From: Roseburia sp.
GTDB lineage: Bacteria; Bacillota; Clostridia; Lachnospirales; Lachnospiraceae
Assembly: GCA_017621905.1 (NCBI GenBank)
Contig: JAGASC010000125.1
Span: forward strand, 1-11,326
Length of the DNA: 11,326 nucleotides
Reading direction: 5' to 3'
The notes below the pieces were generated by a model. That model saw only the letters and a list, made by a program, of their open reading frames with translations, was not told the DNA's origin and ran no database searches. The position numbers and the translations under genes were made by a program. Position 1 is the first letter of the stretch. Each line of letters begins with the position of its first letter. This document shows positions 1 to 6,245 of this stretch, piece after piece.

Positions 1-42
1 CTTTGTCTTCGGGATAGTTTGCCAATTTGAGTTTTTGTTTTA

Positions 43-102
43 CAGGAAAGAACTTAGCGCAGGAAAGAACTTACCACGGGAAAGCGTGAAAGTTCTTCCT
101 GC
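43..102. repeat. Direct and inverted repeat forming a hairpin downstream of the PHP phosphatase gene
   Basis: CAGGAAAGAACTTA occurs twice as a direct repeat (43-56 and 60-73), 17 bp apart. A third, inverted copy lies at 90-102 (AAGTTCTTCCTGC). The second and third copies can pair into a stem of about 13 bp with one bulged A (59-72 with 90-102), topped by an inner CACG/CGTG stem (75-78 with 85-88). It sits about 40 bp past the stop codon of the minus-strand phosphatase gene and could end or stabilise that transcript. There is no T-run on either side, so a classical intrinsic terminator is not supported. Confidence 0.6.
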
Positions 103-144
103 AAAGCAAAACTCTCCGAAAGATGTTTGGGGAAAAGAATCCGG

Positions 145-924
145 TTACTGTGGGAGGCTTATGATTTCCGGCATTCCAATGTAGTTGAGGTTGTATTTTT
201 TCACTAATTTATGTGCTTTTTCCAGTGAGGCAGCATCGTAGGCACTCGGGACATCATGGGCATCGAATCCAAAGGTAACCGGTGACTGTTCTTCCCCGGC
301 AAGTTCCCAGAACGGTTCGTGTGGATAGCTTCTGTTGTCACGTATACCAAGAAAGTTAATTTCCAGAGGAACGTTGCAGTCCCTGGAGGCAGCGCATATC
401 CTGCGCATTTCTTTCCGATAGAAAGCACTGTCCAAGGTGGGAGAAAACAGATCCGGATGCGCAATATAGGTAAAAGCTTTACTTTGGATTGCTGCAATTA
501 CGCAGGAGACATATTCCTGCAGGTCCTTGGGCTTAAGTTCGGAACCACTATTGGAATAAACCCCATTTGGATATTCGTCATAAAGGAAATGCTGACCAAG
601 AATTAAATATTCCGCTCCGGATGCAGCGGCATATTCCAGCATTTGTTGAAAATAAGAGGGATAGTATTCCATTTCAAAGCCAATTTTAATATCAATCTGA
701 TCCTCGTATTTTTTCCTGAGGGATGTTAATTCTTCAAAATAAGCTGCTGTTTCAGCGGTTGGTACACGGTAACCGGATTCATAGCCGTCTGGAAAACGGA
801 AGGGCATATGATCGGAAAATCCCATGTATTTAATGCCATTGGCAATCGCTCTTAATATATATTCCTCGGGAGTCCCGCTGGCATGCCTGCAATGATAGGT
901 ATGAGTATGATAGTTGTAAATCAT
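145..924 (-). CDS. PHP-domain phosphatase, histidinol-phosphatase HisJ family
   Basis: A 259-residue protein, close to the usual length of PHP-type histidinol phosphatases (about 260-270). The metal-binding motifs of the PHP fold are all visible: HTH (H6, H8), RHA (H14), SDH (D38, H39), GFEMEY (E84), GQH (H112), AHPD (H156) and FDAH (D221, H223). The family hydrolyses L-histidinol phosphate in histidine synthesis using a trinuclear metal centre in the cytoplasm. No other his gene is nearby and clostridia often carry paralogues, so another phosphoester substrate is possible. The start is placed at the ATG at 924, preceded by GGAGG about 8 bases upstream; a 12-codon upstream extension lacks a ribosome binding site and would overlap it. 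The gene has its own promoter and is divergent from the M14 peptidase gene. Confidence 0.88.
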   Translation of the reverse strand: MIYNYHTHTYHCRHASGTPEEYILRAIANGIKYMGFSDHMPFRFPDGYESGYRVPTAETAAYFEELTSLRKKYEDQIDIKIGFEMEYYPSYFQQMLEYAAASGAEYLILGQHFLYDEYPNGVYSNSGSELKPKDLQEYVSCVIAAIQSKAFTYIAHPDLFSPTLDSAFYRKEMRRICAASRDCNVPLEINFLGIRDNRSYPHEPFWELAGEEQSPVTFGFDAHDVPSAYDAASLEKAHKLVKKYNLNYIGMPEIISLPQ

Positions 925-975
925 AATGAATTCCTCCAAAAGATAACTGTAAAGTAGCAAATATCATCGATACAG

Positions 976-1004
976 AATATACACTTTATTGGCCAAAAAA
1001 TCAA
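976..1004 (-). promoter_or_regulatory. Sigma-A-type promoter for the PHP phosphatase gene
   Basis: Read on the minus strand: TTGATT (1004-999), a 17-bp spacer, then TATATT (981-976). It lies about 50 bp upstream of the ATG at 924, a normal distance for a short leader. Found by eye from hexamer match and spacing. Confidence 0.6.
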
Positions 1005-1110
1005 GTAAGGCGTTGACGATGAAAGAGAAAGAATAAAAGAAGAAAAAATCCGGAAAAAAATGATATTTTACGCATAAAATAGAAGAGAGTTTTTGTAGGA
1101 AGGATTTTGG

Positions 1111-2295
1111 ATGAGAAATTTATATCTGGGCGACAGAGGAACCCTGGTGTCATATCTTCAGCTGGCATTGAACCGCGCAAGGCAGGAACAGAATCGGGCG
1201 GGGCAGGATTTGGTGATAGACGGAAGATTCGGAGAACTGACCTGCAGGGCCTATCAGGCATTTACGGGGCAAAGTCAGACCTGTGCAGTAGATGATGCCG
1301 GCTGGCGCAGATTAATGCCTTATTTGCGGGGCTACCAGACAAACAGCGCGGGAGAAACACAGATTTTTTCATTTCCGCTGGTATCAGGTCAGGTGCCCTA
1401 TACATCGCTTTTAAATGAGGCGGTGGTGGATGGCCTAAAAATACGTTATCCATTCTTAGAGACCGGAAGCATCGGCAATACCGTTATGGGAAAACGGATT
1501 CCTTACATTACGATAGGGGACGGGAACACGCAGGTATTTTACAATGCTTCCTTCCATGCCAATGAGAACATCACTACGCCGGTGCTGCTGAAATTTGCAG
1601 AGGAATATGCCAGTGCCTATCAGACAGGAGGAGAACTATACGGTGTGCCGGCCCGGGATTTGTTCCATACCTATCAGTTATTTCTTGTTCCAATGGTGAA
1701 TCCGGACGGCGTGGATCTGGTAAATGGATTACTGGTGAACGGAAGCTACTACAGACAGGCAAGACAGATTGCCGAGCAGTATCCCCAGATTCCCTTTCCA
1801 TCGGGCTGGAAGGCAAACATTGATGGAATAGACCTAAATCTCCAGTTCCCTGCGGGCTGGGAAAATGCCAAGGCAATCAAGGCTGCCCAGGGGTATACTT
1901 CGCCTGCGCCCAGGGATTACGTGGGGGAAGCACCGCTGACGGCACCGGAGAGCGTGGCGGTGTATGAATTTACCAGAGAACATAATTTTCCCCTGATTCT
2001 GGCGTACCATACCCAGGGGCGGGTCATTTACTGGCGGTATCTGGATTATGAACCGGTGAATTCCTACGAAATTGCTTTGTATTTTGGGGAAGTCAGCGGC
2101 TATGCGGTGGAGGAGACGCCGACGGAATCCGGTTACGCAGGTTATAAGGACTGGTTCATACAGGAGTACAACCGGCCGGGTTATACCATTGAGGCCGGAG
2201 AGGGGGAAAATCCTTTGCCTATGACCCAGTTTCCGCAGATTTATCAGGAAAACAGCGGTATTTTGCTGGGCGGAATGACACAGATTGGTTCATGA
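1111..2295 (+). CDS. M14-family zinc peptidase with N-terminal peptidoglycan-binding domain (probable gamma-D-glutamyl-diaminopimelate endopeptidase)
   Basis: A 394-residue protein. Residues about 5-70 form a peptidoglycan-binding module (LGDRG, then VIDGRFGELTCRAYQAF), followed by an M14 carboxypeptidase-type domain from about 85. Zinc ligands are H149 and E152 (FHANE) and H300 (AYHTQG); the likely general base is E361 in YTIEAGEG. The substrate-binding loop reads DLNLQFP (N243), where classical carboxypeptidases have N-R, as in bacterial peptidases that cut the D-Glu/meso-DAP bond of cell-wall peptides. The LysM- or PG_binding-plus-M14 arrangement matches Bacillus YqgT/ENP1-type enzymes. 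No signal peptide or membrane segment is visible, so it may act inside the cell on imported muropeptides, or in the mother cell or spore. The start is supported by AGGAAGG about 8 bases upstream. No terminator is obvious after it. Confidence 0.86.
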   Translation: MRNLYLGDRGTLVSYLQLALNRARQEQNRAGQDLVIDGRFGELTCRAYQAFTGQSQTCAVDDAGWRRLMPYLRGYQTNSAGETQIFSFPLVSGQVPYTSLLNEAVVDGLKIRYPFLETGSIGNTVMGKRIPYITIGDGNTQVFYNASFHANENITTPVLLKFAEEYASAYQTGGELYGVPARDLFHTYQLFLVPMVNPDGVDLVNGLLVNGSYYRQARQIAEQYPQIPFPSGWKANIDGIDLNLQFPAGWENAKAIKAAQGYTSPAPRDYVGEAPLTAPESVAVYEFTREHNFPLILAYHTQGRVIYWRYLDYEPVNSYEIALYFGEVSGYAVEETPTESGYAGYKDWFIQEYNRPGYTIEAGEGENPLPMTQFPQIYQENSGILLGGMTQIGS

Positions 2296-2369
2296 ACGAA
2301 TCCGAAAAACAGAGTTATTAATAAGCTGATAAGAAAAATATCGTATCTGCGCGAAAATATTAACATTTG

Positions 2370-2398
2370 TTGAAATACCAAAAATCAGGTGTTACATT
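2370..2398 (+). promoter_or_regulatory. Sigma-A-type promoter for desulfoferrodoxin
   Basis: TTGAAA (2370-2375), a 17-bp spacer and TACATT (2393-2398), about 80 bp upstream of the desulfoferrodoxin start. A small hairpin (2403-2409 with 2415-2421, one G-T pair) would sit at the very 5' end of the message and could protect it. No operator for a known oxidative-stress regulator was recognised. Confidence 0.5.
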
Positions 2399-2479
2399 AG
2401 GGCTGTAAAGATATTTTGCAGCTGAATTTGACCATGAAATCTAAGACTGCAAGTAATTTGGAAAGGAAGGTAAAAAAGT

Positions 2480-2854
2480 ATGGAGATGAAGTATTATGTA
2501 TGCAGCAGATGCGGAAAAATTATCGCAATGGTAAAGGACACTGGGGTTCCCACCATTTGCTGTGGTCTGCCGATGCAGGAGCTGGTTCCCGGAATGACAG
2601 ACGGTGCTGCTGAGAAACATGTGCCGGTGGTTACTGTGGATGGGACGACTGTACATGTGCAGATTGGTGAAGTTTTGCATCCGATGTTGGAGGAGCACCA
2701 CATTGAATGGATTGCCATTGAGACGAAGGAAGGTTATCAGATCAAGGACTTGAAACCGGGAGCGGTACCGGAGGCAGATTTCGTATTGAGCGATACGGAT
2801 GAACTTGTGGCAGCATACGAGCATTGCAATATACATGGCTTGTGGAAGAAATAA
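2480..2854 (+). CDS. dfx: Desulfoferrodoxin (two-iron superoxide reductase)
   Basis: A 124-residue protein matching the 2Fe superoxide reductase family in length and motifs. The N-terminal desulforedoxin-like domain holds the four cysteines of the Fe(SCys)4 site: C8 and C11 (CxxC) and C27-C28. The catalytic neelaredoxin-like domain has the E45-K46-H47 motif, H67 (HPM), H73 and the C116-x-x-H119 pair (CNIHG), giving the His4-Cys iron site. It reduces superoxide to hydrogen peroxide in the cytoplasm without making oxygen, with electrons usually supplied by rubredoxin; no rubredoxin gene is next to it here. The ATG at 2480 follows GGAAGG about 10 bases upstream. It has its own promoter and a strong hairpin behind it, so it is probably monocistronic. 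Confidence 0.95.
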   Translation: MEMKYYVCSRCGKIIAMVKDTGVPTICCGLPMQELVPGMTDGAAEKHVPVVTVDGTTVHVQIGEVLHPMLEEHHIEWIAIETKEGYQIKDLKPGAVPEADFVLSDTDELVAAYEHCNIHGLWKK

Positions 2855-2883
2855 CCCATTTTCTCAATCATATAGATCAACCG

Positions 2884-2935
2884 ACAGGGGCGTTACCTTT
2901 TTGAGAAGGGGGAACGCCCCTGTTGCTGTTTCATC
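2884..2935 (+). terminator. Hairpin terminator after desulfoferrodoxin
   Basis: A perfect 11-bp inverted repeat, ACAGGGGCGTT (2884-2894) with AACGCCCCTGT (2913-2923). The loop can fold further through CCTT/AAGG. It begins 29 bp after the stop codon. The downstream T-run is interrupted (TGCTGTTTC), so termination may be partial. Confidence 0.65.
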
Positions 2936-3030
2936 CCAGCCATTTACATCGTTGATTGGCTAGAACCAAAACATAGCTCAAAGATATACTTGCCGTGAAA
3001 CGTATTGATATGTCAGAGATTTTGAGCGTC
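2936..3030. other. Gene-free stretch before the repeat block
   Basis: No coding region or convincing promoter is seen here. A weak 7-bp inverted repeat (GCTCAAA 2976-2982, TTTGAGC 3021-3027) is the only structure noticed. The whole interval from 2855 to 3621 lacks a credible gene and is accounted for by the terminator, the repeats and the promoter listed separately. Confidence 0.5.
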
Positions 3031-3368
3031 CGGGGCATATAGAAAAAAATTGTTTCTCCATGCCCCGCAAGCCAGCAAAAAGGCCTTAAAATAGACTCGC
3101 ATTGAGACTAACGGGGCATATAGAAAAAAATGTCTTCCTATGCCCCGCAACCGGGCAAAAAACGGGGCATAGAAGCACAAAAAATTTGTATATGCCCCGC
3201 ACGGCATTTTTTAAGGCAAAATAATATAGAGAATGCAGTGTAAAACAACGCTACCGGGGCATGGAAGCACAAAAATTTTGTATATGCCCCGTATGGCATT
3301 TTTTGAATGAAAATAATATAGAAAATGCAATGCAAAACGATGTTGCTGGGGCATGGGAACACAAAAAA
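3031..3368. repeat. Array of GGGGCAT-armed hairpins (four complete, one half copy)
   Basis: Four units begin CGGGGCAT and close with ATGCCCCG: 3031-3067, 3112-3147, 3163-3199 and 3255-3291. A fifth starts at 3347 as TGGGGCAT but has lost its right arm. Each arm pair gives an 8-9 bp stem, and the A/T-rich interior can pair again (AGAAA/TTTCT in the first unit, ACAAA/TTTGT in the third and fourth). Unit starts are 81, 51, 92 and 92 bp apart. The array lies in an intergenic region and has no long open frame with a ribosome binding site. The family is not recognised; it resembles REP-like or small foldback repeats. Confidence 0.85.
3163..3346. repeat. 92-bp tandem duplication within the hairpin array
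   Basis: Copies at 3163-3254 and 3255-3346 are exactly 92 bp each. Counting by eye, 77 of 92 positions match (about 84%), most differences being transitions. Each copy contains one full hairpin plus a shared tail with GGCATTTTTT and AAAATAATATAGA. A third copy begins at 3347 and loses similarity after about 20 bp. Confidence 0.85.
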
Positions 3369-3395
3369 GCCTATACATATTACGAAGGATGGTAC

Positions 3396-3480
3396 GAAGA
3401 AATTGATGATAGGAAGAAATTAATGATAGGAAGAAATTAATGATATAAAGAAATTGGTGGTATAAAGAAATTGGTCATAT
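3396..3480. repeat. Five tandem copies of a 17-bp repeat
   Basis: Units at 3396-3412, 3413-3429, 3430-3446, 3447-3463 and 3464-3480 are each exactly 17 bp with no gaps. AAGAAATT at unit positions 2-9 is identical in all five. The first three copies end ATGATA-type and the last two carry GGTGGTAT or GGTCATAT. The array ends 3 bp before the -35 element of the promoter at 3484, so it could hold repeated protein-binding sites or act as an A/T-rich upstream element; this role is inferred from position only. Confidence 0.9.
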
Positions 3481-3483
3481 GAA

Positions 3484-3512
3484 TTGAAAATCAAGCAGCA
3501 AAATGCTAAAAT
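3484..3512 (+). promoter_or_regulatory. Strong extended -10 promoter for the LRR-VWA genes
   Basis: TTGAAA (3484-3489), a 17-bp spacer, and TAAAAT (3507-3512) preceded by TGC, which gives an extended -10. The start codon of the LRR gene is 109 bp downstream, leaving a leader of about 100 nt that contains a palindromic repeat copy (3554-3585). Confidence 0.65.
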
Positions 3513-3553
3513 AATGCAGGCAGACAAAATGTGATCAAGTGCAACTGTAATGG

Positions 3554-3585
3554 GACAGTAACAGTGAGGGTATCTGAACTGTCAC
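3554..3585. repeat. GTAACAGT-type palindrome, copy 1 (in the LRR gene leader)
   Basis: GTAACAGT (3558-3565) faces ACTGTCAC (3578-3585) with one mismatch; a register shift gives a perfect GACAGT/ACTGTC pair (3554-3559 with 3578-3583). It shares the 14-mer GGTATCTGAACTGT (3569-3582) with the copy after the VWA gene. It lies between promoter and ribosome binding site, so it would be transcribed as a leader hairpin. Confidence 0.75.
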
Positions 3586-3621
3586 ATGGGCCAAAAATAG
3601 TTGCGATAAAGTGGAGCTTGA

Positions 3622-4602
3622 ATGTTGAATTATGATTTTTATTGGGAGCCTGCAGCTGACGGTGGAGTACGGCTGCTGCGGGTTTTTGGAATGATGCCGG
3701 AGGTAGAACTGCCGGCGGAAATAGAGGGAAGGCAGGTAACTGAAATTGGCGCTTATTGCTTTGCAGAGCGCCCGCATTTGCCGGAGCATTACGAGAAAAC
3801 AAGGACGAACAAAGGAAAGCCATTTTCTGCGGAGCCACGGGAGATTTGCGGCAGTTATCTGGAACGGGTCATACTCCCGGATCCGGTAAAGAAGATAGGG
3901 AATCTTGCCTTCTATAATTGTAATGCGCTGACAACATTAGAGTTGAGCAGTGGTATGACGAATGTGGGCAGTGATGCCTTTATGAATTGCCGGAATCTGC
4001 ACGCGATTACATTGCGCTGCGGCGCGCGGGAAAAGAGTGGCATCCGACAGATTTTAGCACAGATTTCTTCTGATATGGAAGTGACTTTTCAAGGGAAAAA
4101 TGGTGTGGAGGCGGTTCTGCTCTTTCCAGACTATTATGAAGGTTTTGACGAGATTACACCGGCCCACATTTTTGGCAGAAAAATTGAAGGCGAAGGATTT
4201 CGGGCCAGAGAGAGTTTTAAGAACGGTATTCCGGACTTTGCGCAGTACGACCAGATTTTCCCGAAAGCCTGTGTGGAGGAATCTGTGGGAACACTGTGCC
4301 GTCTTGCCATGAACCGACTGCGCTATCCGATAGATTTGGGGTCGGCAGTAAGATTGGCATATGAAAAATATATCAAAGCGCATGCAGATGAAATCTGTGG
4401 GGATGCGATAAAGAAAAGAGATATGGAACAGATGGAATTCCTGTGTGAAAATCATTTGCTGGAACAGGATATATTAGAAAATGGAGTCCAGTATGCAGCG
4501 AAAGCCGGGTGGGCTGAGGGTGCAGCAAATTTTCTTCGGTTGAAAGAGCAGTATTTTCCAATGAAGGGACAAGCAGACCGTTACTCTTTCGAAGATTTCT
4601 AG
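3622..4602 (+). CDS. Leucine-rich-repeat (BspA/LRR_5-type) protein with ankyrin-like C-terminal region
   Basis: A 326-residue protein with no signal peptide or membrane segment, so probably cytoplasmic. Residues about 25-135 carry BspA-type leucine-rich repeats: VTEIGAYCFAE, then LERVILPDPVKKIGNLAFYNCNALTTLEL, then VGSDAFMNCRNLHAITL. The first and second repeats are separated by a charged stretch (about 50-78). Residues about 225-312 are helical and read like degenerate ankyrin-type pairs (DAIKKRDMEQMEFLCENHLLEQDILENGVQYA). Both repeat types usually serve protein-protein contacts, and no catalytic motif is seen. The ATG at 3622 follows GGAG 5 bases upstream. The VWA gene starts 158 bp downstream with no terminator between, so co-transcription is likely. 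Its adjacency to that gene suggests a partner or target-recognition role, which is inference. Confidence 0.8.
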   Translation: MLNYDFYWEPAADGGVRLLRVFGMMPEVELPAEIEGRQVTEIGAYCFAERPHLPEHYEKTRTNKGKPFSAEPREICGSYLERVILPDPVKKIGNLAFYNCNALTTLELSSGMTNVGSDAFMNCRNLHAITLRCGAREKSGIRQILAQISSDMEVTFQGKNGVEAVLLFPDYYEGFDEITPAHIFGRKIEGEGFRARESFKNGIPDFAQYDQIFPKACVEESVGTLCRLAMNRLRYPIDLGSAVRLAYEKYIKAHADEICGDAIKKRDMEQMEFLCENHLLEQDILENGVQYAAKAGWAEGAANFLRLKEQYFPMKGQADRYSFEDF

Positions 4603-4644
4603 TAGCAGAATATGTTTTTCGTGTTGATGAAAAAGCTTGGGGGC

Positions 4645-4671
4645 GTAACTGTGAAGGTACCAAACAGTTAC
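4645..4671. repeat. GTAACTGT palindrome, copy 2 (between LRR and VWA genes)
   Basis: A perfect 8-bp inverted repeat, GTAACTGT (4645-4652) with ACAGTTAC (4664-4671), and an 11-bp loop containing GGTACC. Compared with the copy at 6198-6227, both arms differ at the matching position (A to T and T to A), so pairing is preserved. No T-run follows, so it is not an intrinsic terminator. A GAACCTTAACAG stretch at 4698-4709 resembles part of the element after the VWA gene. Confidence 0.75.
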
Positions 4672-4760
4672 AATCAGAGGTAAATTGAGCAGATTTCGAA
4701 CCTTAACAGAGCAGACCGCTGAATTAGATTTTGCCGGGACATAAAAATGAAAAGGAGCGT

Positions 4761-6077
4761 ATGACTGTGGCACACATACAGACCCAGGAAGAATGGGAAG
4801 TAGAAATATCAAAAAAAATACTGGCATTTGTCCGGAATGAAATCTATCTGGATCTGCGTTTTATGGATGTGGCCCTTTCTGCGCTGGCACCGGAGCCGGA
4901 CAGTCAGATCCACACATTTGCCACGGATGGCACCTTTCTTTATTTTTCCACAGAGCAGGTACTTCGTGTATTTCGGCAGAATGCACCCTTTTTGGACCGG
5001 GCCTATCTGCATTCAATACTGCACTGTATTTTCGGACATCTCTGGATCGGCGGCAAGCGGGATCGGCGGCTTTGGAATCTGGCCTGCGATATCGCGGTGG
5101 AGTACACCATTGACCGCATGCAGGTGCCATGCACGAAGCGCATTTTAAGCTGGCTGCGGCAGCAGATGTATGAAGAGCTTCGCGGGCAAAGAATAAGTAT
5201 TTCCGCGGCAGTGATTTACCGGATGGTCATGGATTATCCGGAGGAGAAAATCCGTCAGCTGGAACCGGAATTTTTTACGGACGATCATCGCTACTGGCCA
5301 AAACAGGAGGACTCCGAGGCAAAACAGCAGGCCGCGGCTGCCAGTCAGAAAAAATGGAATAAAATTGCCAGACAAACGAAAATGGAGCAGGAGCAGCGGG
5401 GAGATGAGCCAAAGGACGGGGAGGAATTGTTCGCGTCCCAGCTGGCGGCAGAAAAGAGCCGGCGCAGCTACCGGGACTTTTTGCAGAAATTTGCAGTCCT
5501 GCGAGAGGAAATGCACGTGGATCCGGACGAGTTTGATTTGAATTATTATACCTATGGATTGCAGCTATATCAGAATATGCCGCTGATTGAACCTTTGGAA
5601 AGCAGGGAAACGAAGAAAATACAGGAATTCGTGATTGTCATTGATACCAGCTATTCCACCAGCGGAGAATTAGTGAAGGGATTCCTGCGGGAAACCGTAG
5701 ATATTTTGAATCAGAATAACAGTTTTTTCGTGGATTCGAAGATAAGAATTTTGCAGTGTGACAATAAGGTGTGTTCTGATGTTGTAATTCACGGAAAGCA
5801 GGGACTTGATAAGCTTTTGGAGCGCTTCGAGCTGCTGGGAGGAGGAGGGACGGATTTCAGACCGGCCTTTACCTATGTGAATGAGCTGCTGGAGCAGGGC
5901 GTTTTCAAAAACCTGTGTGGATTGCTTTATTTTACCGATGGGAAAGGAATTTATCCAAAACTGCGGCCGGAATATAAGACGGCGTTTCTGTTTTTGGAGG
6001 ATTATGATGACGCGGTGGTGCCGCCCTGGGCGATACGGCTTAGGCTTTCGGAAGAAGAATTTTTACAAGTGCCCTGA
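4761..6077 (+). CDS. DUF2201/COG3864-type VWA protein with a degenerate metallopeptidase-like N-terminal domain
   Basis: A 438-residue cytoplasmic protein. The N-terminal part (about 20-160) resembles the putative metallopeptidase domain found in front of DUF2201 VWA domains: HSILHCIFGH (84-93), then RLWNLACDIAVEYTID (D110). The usual HExxH Glu is a Ser at 85, so proteolysis is doubtful. A charged, Gln/Lys-rich linker spans about 175-245. The C-terminal VWA-like domain (about 288-438) has a complete MIDAS: DTSYS (295-299), T364 in GGGGTDF and D392 in FTDG. Such proteins work with MoxR-type AAA+ ATPases; one is encoded about 1 kb downstream. Start choice: ATG 4761 has GGAG only 3 bases upstream, GTG 4767 has it 9 bases upstream, and a TTG at 4731 has no site. 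Either of the first two is possible; they differ by two residues. Confidence 0.85.
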   Translation: MTVAHIQTQEEWEVEISKKILAFVRNEIYLDLRFMDVALSALAPEPDSQIHTFATDGTFLYFSTEQVLRVFRQNAPFLDRAYLHSILHCIFGHLWIGGKRDRRLWNLACDIAVEYTIDRMQVPCTKRILSWLRQQMYEELRGQRISISAAVIYRMVMDYPEEKIRQLEPEFFTDDHRYWPKQEDSEAKQQAAAASQKKWNKIARQTKMEQEQRGDEPKDGEELFASQLAAEKSRRSYRDFLQKFAVLREEMHVDPDEFDLNYYTYGLQLYQNMPLIEPLESRETKKIQEFVIVIDTSYSTSGELVKGFLRETVDILNQNNSFFVDSKIRILQCDNKVCSDVVIHGKQGLDKLLERFELLGGGGTDFRPAFTYVNELLEQGVFKNLCGLLYFTDGKGIYPKLRPEYKTAFLFLEDYDDAVVPPWAIRLRLSEEEFLQVP

Positions 6078-6086
6078 TAGGAAACA

Positions 6087-6227
6087 GAACCTAACAGTTC
6101 AGACAGCCCTTAGCATTTACTGCTAAGGGCGTAAGAGAACGTGGAACATGCAAGCATCCAGCCCTATCGCGAAGCGATTTTTAATGGCTGGATGCACGTA
6201 ACAGTGAAGAGGTATCTGAACTGTTAC
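6087..6227. repeat. Composite foldback element with nested hairpins, including GTAACAGT palindrome copy 3
   Basis: An outer 12-bp inverted repeat, TAACAGTTCAGA (6092-6103) with TCTGAACTGTTA (6215-6226), encloses two perfect 10-bp hairpins: GCCCTTAGCA/TGCTAAGGGC (6106-6115 with 6121-6130) and GCATCCAGCC/GGCTGGATGC (6154-6163 with 6186-6195). The latter has an inner ATCGC/GCGAT stem. The right end is itself a palindrome, GTAACAGT (6198-6205) with ACTGTTAC (6220-6227). It lies between the convergent VWA and YmaF genes, so it may help end transcription from both sides, but no hairpin has a T-run. The architecture suggests a small non-autonomous repeat element or a branched RNA. Confidence 0.8.
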
Positions 6228-6245
6228 AACAGGGCACTCTGGGTG

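Noticed and set aside
1013..1080. Promoter for the M14 peptidase gene (TTGACG at 1013, or a CATAAAAT box at 1073)
   Set aside because: TTGACG has no good -10 at proper spacing, and the CATAAAAT box, which resembles a sporulation-sigma -10, lacks a matching -35. Neither is strong enough to call.
3013..3362. Minus-strand open frames across the hairpin array encoding repeated YAP-type peptides
   Set aside because: They arise from the repeat itself, lack a ribosome binding site, and break at unit boundaries.
3031..3368. Possible CRISPR array
   Set aside because: Unit spacing is irregular (81, 51, 92, 92), the between-unit sequence is itself repeated in the 92-bp copies, the repeated part is a palindrome with variable loops, and no cas gene is present.
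4731..4760. Upstream TTG start adding 10 residues to the VWA protein
   Set aside because: No ribosome binding site precedes it, and the AAAGGAG that serves the ATG at 4761 or GTG at 4767 lies inside the extension.
6106..6195. Intrinsic terminators formed by the two 10-bp hairpins after the VWA gene
   Set aside because: Neither stem is followed by a T-run on either strand; they fit better as parts of a foldback repeat, though some terminating effect is possible.
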